In this document: positions 18,801 to 41,600 of the stretch, in pieces | Numbering within the stretch: the stretch's first letter is position 1 | Layout of the letters: each line of letters begins with the position of its first letter | From: DASUNP01 sp963728545 | GTDB lineage: Bacteria > Acidobacteriota > Blastocatellia > UBA7656 | Reading direction: 5' to 3' | Assembly (NCBI GenBank): GCA_963728545.1 | Contig: CAVSKO010000002.1 | Span: 1,736,001-1,800,000 of the forward strand | DNA: 64,000 nt | Notes under the pieces: generated by a model | What the model was told of the DNA's origin: nothing | Databases searched by the model: none | What the model saw: only the letters and a program-made list of their open reading frames with translations | Translations under genes and position numbers: made by a program

Positions 18801-18956
18801 GCCCTGTAAGGGCGCAATTCAATAGCCGGAATCGAATTGCCGTTTTTTCAAGCCCTGTAAGGGCGAAATAATTCGATGATTTATTTCGCCCTTACAGGGC
18901 TTGTTGTCTTCGCCGTGCGTCACCCGGCGCGTTGCGCCGGGCTATTGAATTGCGCC
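18801..18956. repeat. Nested palindromic intergenic repeat (REP-like)
   Basis: Three inverted repeats are nested in 156 bases between the exporter and the terminal NRPS gene. The inner one has perfect 23-bp arms, 18849-18871 and 18881-18903, with a 9-nt loop. The outer pair is 17 bp, 18811-18827 and 18940-18956 (GGCGCAATTCAATAGCC and its complement). A compact hairpin CCCGGCGC-GTT-GCGCCGGG lies at 18923-18941. The unit GCCCTGTAAGGGCG occurs in direct and inverted copies. No open frame is present. It could act as a mobile palindrome, transcript-end or mRNA-stability element. The rest of the gap (18638-18990) holds only the exporter ribosome site. Confidence 0.85.
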
Positions 18957-18990
18957 TCTTCGAGGCTTTTAAAACACGATCAGAACTCTC

Positions 18991-21900
18991 TCACGAGGCG
19001 ACGCTTCGCGTGATCTCCGCGCCCAGGCCAGAGGCTTTCTCTATGCTTTCGCCCATGCGCTCGGCAAGAACGCGAACATACGGCTCGGAGCAAATCATTT
19101 CGTGATAGCCGGGGACGGTGTGTATGTCGAGGGGCTGACTGCAAAGCTCGCCCCACCCTCTCGTCGGGTCGTATATATCAACGCCCGCTTGCTCGATGCT
19201 TTCCAGCGTGACCGCTTCCGTCTCCGTCGATCTAAAGAGAGTGATTTTCCCGCTGTACTCAAGCGCCTCGTATGTCTGTACGGCGAAACGCCGCGCCTTG
19301 TAGCCATTCAGAAAACGGCGGCCCCACTCCACATCGATTTCGGGCGGGATCACTTCAAGCTCTTTCAGTTGCGCGAGGACCGAGCCGAGCTGCTCGTCTG
19401 CGCCGAGCGGGCGAATGTCATCAGGCGTAAGCGACAGTTCCTTTCCGTCCTGGCGCGCGCGCTCCAAAGCAAGCTCGACCAGAAGCGTCGCGTCATCAGG
19501 AAGCTCAGGCCCGTTGATAGGCTTCCATGTATCGAGCAGCGCAAGCAAAGCTACCTCTTCACCCTGCGCGCGTAGCTGCTGCGCCATCTCGAAGGCGACA
19601 ACCCCGCCGAACGACCAGCCGCCAATCTGAAAAGGACCGCGCGGCTGAACGGCGCGAATGGCATTTAGATAATGCGCGGCCATCGCTTCGATAGTCACCT
19701 CATCTTCGCTCGATTCAATCAGGTCGGGCGCCTGTAGCCCGTAGAATGGCTGATCCTCGCCCAGGCGTTTTGAAAGATCAACGTAGCAGAGTACATGCCC
19801 GCCTATCGGATGCACGCAGAAGAAAGGCCGCTTCGTACCGTTGCCTTGAATGGCTACGAGAGGAGTCCATGCCAATTGCTCGTCTTGCTGTCTGAGCGTT
19901 CCGGCCAGTTGTTCGATAGTCCCTTCCTGTATCAAAGTCGCAAGCGGGAGTTTTTTGCCGAACTGCTTTTGAATCCGGCCCATCAGCCGCACGGCCAGGA
20001 GCGAATGCCCGCCCAGGTCAAAGAAGTTGTCGGTTACTCCGACAGGACTTGTGCCCAGAATCTCTTCCCATATACTTGCCAGCTCAAGCTCGATCGCATC
20101 GCGGGGTGCGACAAACGGCTTGACGAGTTCGGGGCGCGTCAGGTCGGGAGCGGGCAGCGCGCGACGATCAACTTTGCCCGCAGGCGTGAGCGGCAGATCG
20201 CTCAGCATAATGAAGAGCGAAGGCACCATGTAATCCGGCAGCTTATCTTTTAAGAAGCTTCGAATCTCTTCGACTGCGGGCCGCTGCTCGTCACAGGCGA
20301 CATAAGCCACAAGGCGCTTATCGCCTGAAACGTCCGAGGCCACCACGACGCTCTTTCGCGCGCCAGGATACTGCTCAATCGCTGCTTCAACCTCCGCAGG
20401 CTCTATGCGAAATCCGCGCACCTTGACCTGGTGATCAATGCGACCGAGGAATTCTATATTCCCGCTCGGCAGAAAACGCGCGCGGTCGCCCGTCTGGTAG
20501 AGCCGCGCGCCCGGCACCTGACTGAATGGGTCAGGGATGAACTTCTCACCGGTCGCTGCGGGCTGGTTCAAATAGCCTCGCGCAAGCCCCTCGCCGCCGA
20601 TGTAGAGGTCGCCGGGCACTCCGACGGGCGCGGGCCGTAGTTGGCGGTCAAGCACGTAAGCGGTCGTGTTGGAGATCGGTCGCCCAATCGATACTGCGCC
20701 GCTGCCGCCATCGAGTTTGTAAACCGTAGTCCAGATGGTCGCCTCTGTCGGGCCATACAGGTTCCAGACCTCCGCGCCTCTCTCCAGTAGCTCTTTTGCC
20801 AGATCGCGTCCGAGCGCTTCACCGCCGCAGAGTATCTTCAATCGCCCGTTGCCCTGCCATCCCGCTTCAAGGAGCATTCGCCATGTGGCCGGAGTCGCTT
20901 GCATGATCAATGCGCCCGATTCTTTCAACTCGGCGGCGAGCCTCACGCCGTCGGAGGCCACTTCGCCGCTCGCCACTATGACGCGACCGCCCACGGCGAG
21001 CGGCAAGAATATCTCCAGCGCGGCGATGTCAAAAGATACGGTTGTCACGGCGAGCATTGCGTCGCTTTCTCTCAGGCCGGGTTCTCGCCGCATAGCGCTC
21101 AGGAAATTGACCACCTTGCGATGCTCGATCTGCACGCCCTTTGGCTTGCCAGTAGAGCCTGACGTGTAAATCACATAAGCAAGGTTATCGCCCGTAACGC
21201 CAGAGCGCGGGTTTTGATCACTCTCTTCAGCGATAGCCGGTCCTTCCTCCTCCAGGCAAATCGCGCGCACGTTGTGCCCCGAAAACCGCTCCAGGAGCCG
21301 CTTTGAGGCCACAAGCATCGTCGCCCGGCTGTCGCCGAGCATGTACTCAAGGCGCTCTTTCGGGTAAGACGGGTCGAGCGGCACATACGCCCCGCCCGCT
21401 TTGAGAATGCCCAGCAATCCCGCGACCATCTCAGGCGTTCGCTCGACTGAAATGCCGACTTTCACCTCCGGCCCCACTCCGAGCCGCCGCAGGTAATGAG
21501 CAAGTTGATTTGCGCGGCGGTTCAAATCTTCGTAAGTGATGTCCCGGCCTTCGAAGCTCAAAGCTATGGCCGAAGGTGCGCGCCTGACTTGCTCTTCGAA
21601 CAGTTCGTGCAGGCACAGGTGAGCGGGATAATCGGCGCGCGTATCGTTGAACTCCACGAGCAGCCGCAGCCTCTCGGCTTCCGCGAGCAGCGACAGGTCG
21701 GCAATTTTTTGCAGGGGATCGACAACAATGGCTTCGAGCAAAGTCCGAAAGTGGTCAAGCACCCTCGCTATCGCGTCCGGCTCAAATCGGCGGCGGTCAT
21801 AGCCGATGTTCACTATCATGGTCGAGCCTGCGCTTACGGTCAGGGTGAGCGGAAGGTTGGATTGCTCGAAGTTGCCCGGCATGTCCATTCTCAACCCATG

Positions 21901-23019
21901 ATCTTGCCCCGGGTCAGGCTCCGCTGCGGGCGCTTCCATCAGAAAATTCTCAAAGACCAGAATGCTTTCAAACAGCGGCAAACCGCGCGGCACTTCGCTC
22001 CACCCCTGCACCTGGACAAGCGGGCTGTACTCATACTTTCGCGCCTTCACTTGCTCGGCCTGAAGCTGCTTGAGCCATGCTTCGACGGTAGCCTCCTGAG
22101 AGATTCGCACGCGGACAAGGATGGTGTTGATGAACAACCCTATCATCAACTCTACGCCGGGCAGGTCGGCGGGCCTGCCTGAGACTGCGGACCCGAAAAC
22201 GACGTCCTCTTCGCCGCTGTAGCGACCGAGCAGCAATGCCCACACGCCCTGCATCACCGTGTTGAGCGTGAGCTTGGAGCGGCGCGCGAATTGTTGAATT
22301 GCCACAGCCACGGATTTCGAAAGCTCGACCTGTTGATTCGAGTAACCCTCTTCCGGCGAGACGGCGGTGTCAGGCGTTCGCTCGATTGCAAGCGGCGTCG
22401 GCGCTGAAAACCCTTTGAGCATGCTTCGCCAGAACTCCTCGGCCTGCTCCAGGTCTTGCTGCTGCAACCACGCGATGTAGTCTCGAAACGGGCGCGCTCG
22501 CCCCAGGCGCACCGTTCGCCCCTCGCATCGCGCCGCGTAGATGGTGAGGAATTCATCCATCAGAATCCTCACAGACCAGCCGTCAAGCAACAGGTGATGC
22601 CAGGTCCACACGAAGTAGTATGCGTCACTGGCGAGCGCGGCAAGCGCCAACCGCATGAGCGGCGATTCGGAAAGCGTGAAACCATCAATCCGGTGAGATT
22701 GAATCAACGAGCGCAGACGATCTCCCTGCTCACTCGGCGACAGGTCGCGCCAATCGTGATGCTCTATGGCAAGATCAACCTGCTTCTGCACAACCTGTAT
22801 GGGCCTTTCAAGCTCCTCCCACACAAAGCATGTCCGCAAGGCCGTATGGCGTTTCATGATTTGCTGCCAGGTCTGCTCGAAGGCTTCCAGGTTTAGCCCC
22901 CCCTGCAAACGACAGCTCGCCTGCGTGACATAGACTCCCGTCCCCGGAGCTAACAGCGTGTGAAAGAGCATGCCCTCCTGCATGGGCGAGAGCGGATAAA
23001 AGTCGGCGACGTTATTCAT
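18991..23019 (-). CDS. NRPS, C-A(Gly)-PCP-TE, terminal module
   Basis: A 1342-residue peptide synthetase that adds the last residue and releases the chain. C domain at about 5-440 with HHLLLDG (141-147) and an N terminus SPMQEGMLFH typical of domains that accept a D-configured donor, which fits the E domain ending the preceding protein. A domain at about 465-985; the ten-residue code read by alignment to GrsA is DILQLGLIWK, a known glycine code. PCP with DLGGHSLL near 1030. Thioesterase at the C-terminal ~260 residues with GWSFGG. No clear ribosome site before the ATG. It follows the large PKS-NRPS after a 119-base gap holding a hairpin, and precedes the exporter gene. Confidence 0.93.
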   Translation of the reverse strand: MNNVADFYPLSPMQEGMLFHTLLAPGTGVYVTQASCRLQGGLNLEAFEQTWQQIMKRHTALRTCFVWEELERPIQVVQKQVDLAIEHHDWRDLSPSEQGDRLRSLIQSHRIDGFTLSESPLMRLALAALASDAYYFVWTWHHLLLDGWSVRILMDEFLTIYAARCEGRTVRLGRARPFRDYIAWLQQQDLEQAEEFWRSMLKGFSAPTPLAIERTPDTAVSPEEGYSNQQVELSKSVAVAIQQFARRSKLTLNTVMQGVWALLLGRYSGEEDVVFGSAVSGRPADLPGVELMIGLFINTILVRVRISQEATVEAWLKQLQAEQVKARKYEYSPLVQVQGWSEVPRGLPLFESILVFENFLMEAPAAEPDPGQDHGLRMDMPGNFEQSNLPLTLTVSAGSTMIVNIGYDRRRFEPDAIARVLDHFRTLLEAIVVDPLQKIADLSLLAEAERLRLLVEFNDTRADYPAHLCLHELFEEQVRRAPSAIALSFEGRDITYEDLNRRANQLAHYLRRLGVGPEVKVGISVERTPEMVAGLLGILKAGGAYVPLDPSYPKERLEYMLGDSRATMLVASKRLLERFSGHNVRAICLEEEGPAIAEESDQNPRSGVTGDNLAYVIYTSGSTGKPKGVQIEHRKVVNFLSAMRREPGLRESDAMLAVTTVSFDIAALEIFLPLAVGGRVIVASGEVASDGVRLAAELKESGALIMQATPATWRMLLEAGWQGNGRLKILCGGEALGRDLAKELLERGAEVWNLYGPTEATIWTTVYKLDGGSGAVSIGRPISNTTAYVLDRQLRPAPVGVPGDLYIGGEGLARGYLNQPAATGEKFIPDPFSQVPGARLYQTGDRARFLPSGNIEFLGRIDHQVKVRGFRIEPAEVEAAIEQYPGARKSVVVASDVSGDKRLVAYVACDEQRPAVEEIRSFLKDKLPDYMVPSLFIMLSDLPLTPAGKVDRRALPAPDLTRPELVKPFVAPRDAIELELASIWEEILGTSPVGVTDNFFDLGGHSLLAVRLMGRIQKQFGKKLPLATLIQEGTIEQLAGTLRQQDEQLAWTPLVAIQGNGTKRPFFCVHPIGGHVLCYVDLSKRLGEDQPFYGLQAPDLIESSEDEVTIEAMAAHYLNAIRAVQPRGPFQIGGWSFGGVVAFEMAQQLRAQGEEVALLALLDTWKPINGPELPDDATLLVELALERARQDGKELSLTPDDIRPLGADEQLGSVLAQLKELEVIPPEIDVEWGRRFLNGYKARRFAVQTYEALEYSGKITLFRSTETEAVTLESIEQAGVDIYDPTRGWGELCSQPLDIHTVPGYHEMICSEPYVRVLAERMGESIEKASGLGAEITRSVAS

Positions 23020-23075
23020 TCAAACCGCTTTCGAGATTTATTGAAAAGTAATTCAATACTTGAAGAGAAGCCGCT

Positions 23076-23111
23076 CCTTTGGAGTGCGGCGAAGTCGCCG
23101 CACTCCAAAGG
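23076..23111. repeat. Perfect 16-bp palindrome with 4-nt loop
   Basis: CCTTTGGAGTGCGGCG (23076-23091), loop AAGT, then its exact complement (23096-23111). It lies in the gap between the stop of the large PKS-NRPS gene and the start of the terminal NRPS gene. It belongs to the same sequence family as the hairpin at 4842-4874. No U-run follows on the minus strand, so it is more likely a REP-type or mRNA-processing element within an operon than a terminator. Confidence 0.8.
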
Positions 23112-23138
23112 ACGTTTTGACTTTGCAGCAGTCATGTA

Positions 23139-35664
<12,526 letters not shown>

Positions 35665-35680
35665 TCGTAGACTCCTGCTG

Positions 35681-38600
35681 CTAGCTCGTCGCGTGTCGTT
35701 GTCTTATCTGTCTCTGCCGTTTCACACGGGCCTTGCGGGTTTCGGCGCGGTCATAAGTCTCTTCGAAAGAGGGTTGTTCGCTATCTGCCTGACTGAGAAA
35801 TCGCGCCAGGCTGCTTATGGTCGGAGACTGGAATAAATCAACTACCGTAATTTTTTTGTCGCCGTAGACCTCAACCAGCTTGCCGTGAAGCTGTAGGATG
35901 AGCAGCGAATGTCCGCCGAGGTCAAAGAAATTATCGTGCACGCCGATCTTATCTACGTGCAATAGCTCCTGCCACATCGCCGCGATAGTTCGCTCAAGGC
36001 TCGTGTGCGGCGGCACGTAAGCCGATTCAAGCTCGGGGCGAGCCGATTCGGGAGCGGGAAGCGCGCGGCGGTCAACCTTGCCGTTAGGCGTGAGCGGCAT
36101 CTGGTCAAGCATCACAAAAGCCGCCGGCAGCATGTAATCCGGCAACTGCTGTCTGAGGAAATGGCGCAGGTCGGTCACTGTAGGCACCGGCTCCTGCTTG
36201 TGGGCGACGTATGCCACCAGCCGCTTGTCGCCCGGCACGTCTTCGCGCGCAAGGACGACGCTCTCGACGACTGCCGGGTGCTGGCCCAGAACGGCCTCGA
36301 CCTCTCCCGGCTCGATGCGGAACCCGCGAATCTTGACTTGATGATCGAGGCGGCCCAGGAATTCAATATTGCCGTCTGCCCTGTAGCGCGCCAGGTCGCC
36401 CGTCCTGTAGAGCCTTCGGCCAGGCAGCGGGCTGAACGGGTCCGGTATGAATCTCTCGGCGGTCATTTCGGGCCGGTTCAGATAACCGCGCACAAGCCCA
36501 TCGCCGCCGAGGTGCAACTCTGCGGGCACCCCGACGGGCACGACCTGCCCGTTCGAGTCCAGAAGATAGACCTGCGTATTGGCTATCGGGCGACCGATGC
36601 TGACCGCTTCGGTCGTCTCTTTTTCGATCATCGTGTAGGTCGAATATGTGGTGTCTTCGGAAGGGCCGTAGAGGTTATAAACTTCTTTAACCATGCCTTG
36701 CCGATAAACTTGCTCGACCAGCGCGTTCTTGAGCGGCTCGCCCGCCAGGTTGACGGTGGTGACCGAAGGCGGCACGCCGTTGATCCTGGCCAGCTCGGTT
36801 ATGGCCGAAGGGACTGTGTTGACCAGCGTCACCTCGTTGGCTGCCGGAAGCGCCGGCAGGTGCAGTGCGTTTTCGGCCAGTATCACCTTGCCGCCCCAAC
36901 TGAGCGGCACGAACAATTCGAAGACCGATAGGTCGAAGCAGATCGAGGTGGATGCCAGCACCCCTTCTATCTGTTCGGCGCGGAAGGAGTCCCTGGCCCA
37001 TTGCAACATGGTGACGGCGCTCTGATGCTCTATCGCCACGCCTTTGGGCCTGCCCACAGAGCCGGAGGTATAGATTACGTAAGCTAGATTGCGTGGCGTG
37101 ACGGCGCTGGTCGGGTTGCTATAGTCTTCGGCGGAAATCTTCTCCCAGTCCGAATCCACACAGACTATTTGCGAAGGCTGATCTGCTGGTCCTTCGATCA
37201 ATCGCTGCTGCGTCAGCACAACACGCGCCTGCGCATCGTCAAGCATGAAGGCCAATCGCTCCCTCGGGTACGCCAGGTCGAGCGGCACGTAAGCCCCACC
37301 CGCTTTGAGCACCGCGAGCATGCCGACGACCATTTCAATCGACCGCTCCATGCGTATTGCCACGAGAGACTCAGGCCCGACTCCGAGTCTTTGGAGATAG
37401 TTCGCCAGTTGATTTGCGTGCGCGTTCAACTCTCGGTAGGTCAGTCGCTCGTGGCCAAAGATCAGGGCAGTCGCATCAGGCGTCGCTTCGGCCTGCGCTT
37501 CAAACAACTGGTGCATGCACAGGTCGGTCGCGTACTCGGCATGTGTGTTGTTCCACTCGACAAGCAACTGGCGCTGCTCGCCCTCGGCGAGCATTGCAAG
37601 ATCAGAGATGCGATTTTCAGGATTGGCGGCAATGGCTTCCAGCAATGTATGGAAATGGCCGAGCATACGCTTGATAGTCGCGGCTTCGAAGAGGTCCGTG
37701 TTGTACTCCAGGGCGGCGGACAATCCCTCGCCAGACTCTTCCATATCGAGCGTTAGGTCGAACTTCGCGGTCCCGCTCGCGATGCCGACGCCGTTCAAAG
37801 AGAGGCCGGTCAGCTCAATCGGGGCGCGAGGCTGATTCTGAAAAACGAAGAGGACCTGGAACAGCGGCGAGTGGCTGAGGCTGCGCTTGGGCTGCAACTC
37901 TTCGACAAGCTTTTCAAACGGCAAATCCTGGTGCGTGTATGCCTCAAGCACCCGCTCCCTCACGCGACCGAGCGTCTGCTGAAAATTCGGATTGCCCGAC
38001 AGGTCGGTTCGCAAGACGAGCGTGTTTGCGAAGAAACCTATGAGCCCTTCAAGCTCGACGCGATTGCGGCTGGCAATCGGGGTGCCGACCAGAATGTCCT
38101 CCTGCCCTGTGTAGCGATAGAGCAAGATTTTGAATGCCGACAGCAGCGTCATGTAGAGCGTGGCTCCCTCTTGGCGGGTAATCTTCTTGAGCTTGTCGGT
38201 AAGCGAAAGCGGCAGCGTGATGAACTCGGTCGAGCCATTATAATTTTGTATCGGCGGTCGAGGATTGTCCGTGGGCAGCTCAAGCATAGGCGGGCTGCCT
38301 TGCAATCGCCGCTTCCAGTACGAAAGCTGCGCGTCAAGCACTTCGCCCTGTAGCCACTGCCGCTGCCAGTGAGTGAAATCCGCATACTGGATGGGAAGGT
38401 CCGCAAGCGGGGAGGACAAGCCCTTCGAGAAAGCTTCGTAAAGCGCCGCCACCTCTTCGATCAGCACGCCCATCGACCAGCCATCGCTGATGATGTGGTG
38501 CATGGTCACAGGCACTATATGGTCGTCTTCGGCCATACGCACAACGCCGACGCGCAGCAGCGGCCCGTGTGTGATGTCAAAAGGAAGTATCGCTTCCATC

Positions 38601-41600
38601 AGCGTTAATCGCTGCGCCTCGGATTCTCGCCGCTTCTCGGTCAATTCGCTCAGGTCTACTATTGGCACCGAGACAGGCTCATGCGGATGAATGACCTGCA
38701 CAGGTTGCCCATCGATAGTTGAAAAGGTCGTTCGCAATACCTCGTGCCGTCTGACAAGTTCATCAAAGCTCATTATCAACGCAGCAAGGTCGAGCTTGCC
38801 GGTAAGGCGCGTGGCCGCAGGAATGTGATAGAGCGGGCTTGCAGGCTCTAACTGGTAAAGAAACCATAATCGCTGCTGCGCAAATGAAAGCGGGAAAGGC
38901 TCGCCCCTCTGCACGCGCGTGAGTGCAGGCGATGGTAGGCCCTGCTCCGCGCGAAGCGCCTTTTCAAGCTCCTGCGCAAGGTCGGCAAGCGTGGCCGTTT
39001 CAAACAAAGCGCGCAGAGGCATCTCGATGCCAAGCGATTCTCTAACACGCGACGCAACCTGAGTAGCAAGCAGAGAGTGCCCGCCGAGGTCGAAGAAATT
39101 ATTATTAATTCCAACCTTTTCTACTTTCAGGACCTGGGACCAGATACCTCCGAGAACATCTTCGACGGGAGTGCGCGGCGCTATGAAATCGTCTTCTTCC
39201 GTTTGCAACTGCTCAGGAGAAGGTAGAGCTTTGCGATCCAGCTTTCCATTTGGACTCAACGGCATTCCCTCTAGCCTCACTATCGCCCTCGGCACCATCA
39301 CCTTCGGCAACCTCAGCTCCAGCTCCTCCCTCATCTCCCTCACACTCACTTCTTCCCCTTCCTCCATCACCACATACCCTATCAACTCCTTACCCTTTCC
39401 CTCTTCCTCCCTCACCACCACTACCGCCTCTCTCACTCCTCTCACTTCCCTCATCACACTCTCTATCTCTCCTATCTCTATCCTCGCTCCCCTTATCTTT
39501 ACCTGATGATCTACTCGCCCTACGTACTCTATGCTCCCATCCTCTCGGTACCTTCCGATGTCCCCGCTTCGATATATCCTGCTCCCTCCTTCTCCTCCGT
39601 ACGGGTTCGGCACGAACCTCTCCGCCGTCATACCTCCTTTCCTCAAGTACCCTCGCCCTAGCCCCGCTCCTCCAAGGTACAACTCTCCCAGCACTCCCAC
39701 CGGCACTGCCCTCATCTCTTTGTCCAGTATGTATATCTGCGTGTTCGCTATCGGTCGCCCTATCGGCACACTCCTGCCTCCTGCTCCCCTCTCACATTCC
39801 CACCAGCTCACATCCACTGACGCCTCCGTCGGCCCGTACAGGTTGTGCAACTCCCCGCTCATCCTCTCGAAGTACTTCTCGACCAGCTCTCGGCTCATCG
39901 CCTCCCCGCTCGCTATCACCCGTCGCACGCTCTTGCACCTTCCCTCCTCCACCTCCTCCAGGAACTTCTCCATCATCGAGGGCACGAAGTGCATCGTCGT
40001 CACCTCTTGCTTCTCTATAAGCTCGACTAAATATCCTGGCTCAAGGTGTCCGCCGGGTCGCGCCACTACGACCGCAGCCCCGCTCATCAACGGCCAGAAC
40101 ACCTCCCACACCGAGACGTCGAAGCTCAGCGGCGTCTTGTGCAGCACCCGGTCGCTGCTGTCTAGAAGGTAAGCCTCCTGCATCCACTGCAAGCGGTTAG
40201 AGATGCCGTGGTGTGTGTTCATCGCTCCCTTGGGCTTGCCCGTCGTGCCTGACGTGTAGATGACATAGGCCAGGTTCTCGCCTCCGACCTCGCTGTGGGG
40301 GTTGACTCTGCTTTGAGAGTCAATCTCGTGTTGAAGCTGGTCGAGGTAGAGCCTGGGAACCGAGGAGAGATCGGACGAGCCGAACAACTGCTGATCGAGC
40401 GAGAGAGTAGTGATGAGCAGATGAGCGCCCGAGTCATCCAGCATAAAAGCGAGACGAGCTGGAGGATAATCAGGGTCAATGGGCACATAGCCGCCGCCGG
40501 CTTTAAGGACGGCAAGCAGTGCGAGGATCATATCAGCGGAGCGATGAAGGCAGACGGCGACGAGGGATTCGGGGCCAACGCCGAGGGATTGGAGGAGGTG
40601 AGCGAGCTGGTTGGCGCTGGAGTTGAGTTGGTGATAAGAGAGAGGTTGATCGTCGAACAGGAGAGCGAGAGAGTCGGGTGTAAGCTCAGCCTGTTCTTCT
40701 ATGATCTGATGAATGCAGCGCTCTGAAAATGATGGCTGCCCATTTGAGTTGCCAGGAGATACAGGTTTCGAACGGCTCAACCGGGAAGTCGCATTCGTGC
40801 CTTCAAGCAGATCATAGTGCGTCACGTCGTCTGAGCATTCCGTAGGCCCGTAAGCGTTCATCATTCGGATCAACGGATACAGCTTCATCCAGTCACGGCA
40901 TAACTCCGGCGGCAATGCCTCTCCTGTCACTATCACCCACCTCAACCCTTCAAGCCTCGGCGCTCTCCCCTCCCCTCTCCTTCCTGCCTCCTCTATCATC
41001 GCCCTCAACATCAACGGCACCGTCTCTAACACCGTTATCCCTTCTCGCTCCACCAACTCCATCAACTTACCCGGGTCTTTTGCTTCTTCTTCTCTTACTA
41101 TCTCAACTTCCCCTCCTACCACCAGCCCCGCCAGAAATTGCCACACCGATATGTCGAAGCTCTGTGACGCGGTCTGCGCTATCTTGTCGCGTTCTGTCAG
41201 CGCGAGGTCATCTATCTTGGCGTAGAGGTGATTGACCATGCCTGATTGCTCGACCATCGCTCCTTTTGGAATGCCGGTCGAGCCTGATGTGTAGATCACA
41301 TACGCCAGGTTTGATGGCTGGTACATGATATCGGGCGTTTCAGAATTCGCGTCGCGGCTCAACAACTCTTCGATCTCCGCTACCGCCGGACGGTCTGATC
41401 CGGCTATCAATTCGAGCGCGTCAACTAGTTCTTCTCGAAGCTCTGTTGATGTCAGCACCATCGCGCAATTGCTTTGAGCGAGCACCTGCGAGATGCGCTT
41501 TTTTGGGTAGAAGGGGTCGAGCGGCAGGTAAGCCGCTCCGGCTTTGAAGACGGCCAGTATCGCCGTAAGCAGGTCTATGCTGCGCCTCGCCAATAGCGCC

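Noticed and set aside
18801..18956. CRISPR array or simple rho-independent terminator
   Set aside because: The repeats are nested palindromes without equal spacers, and no U-run follows any of the stems on the minus strand.
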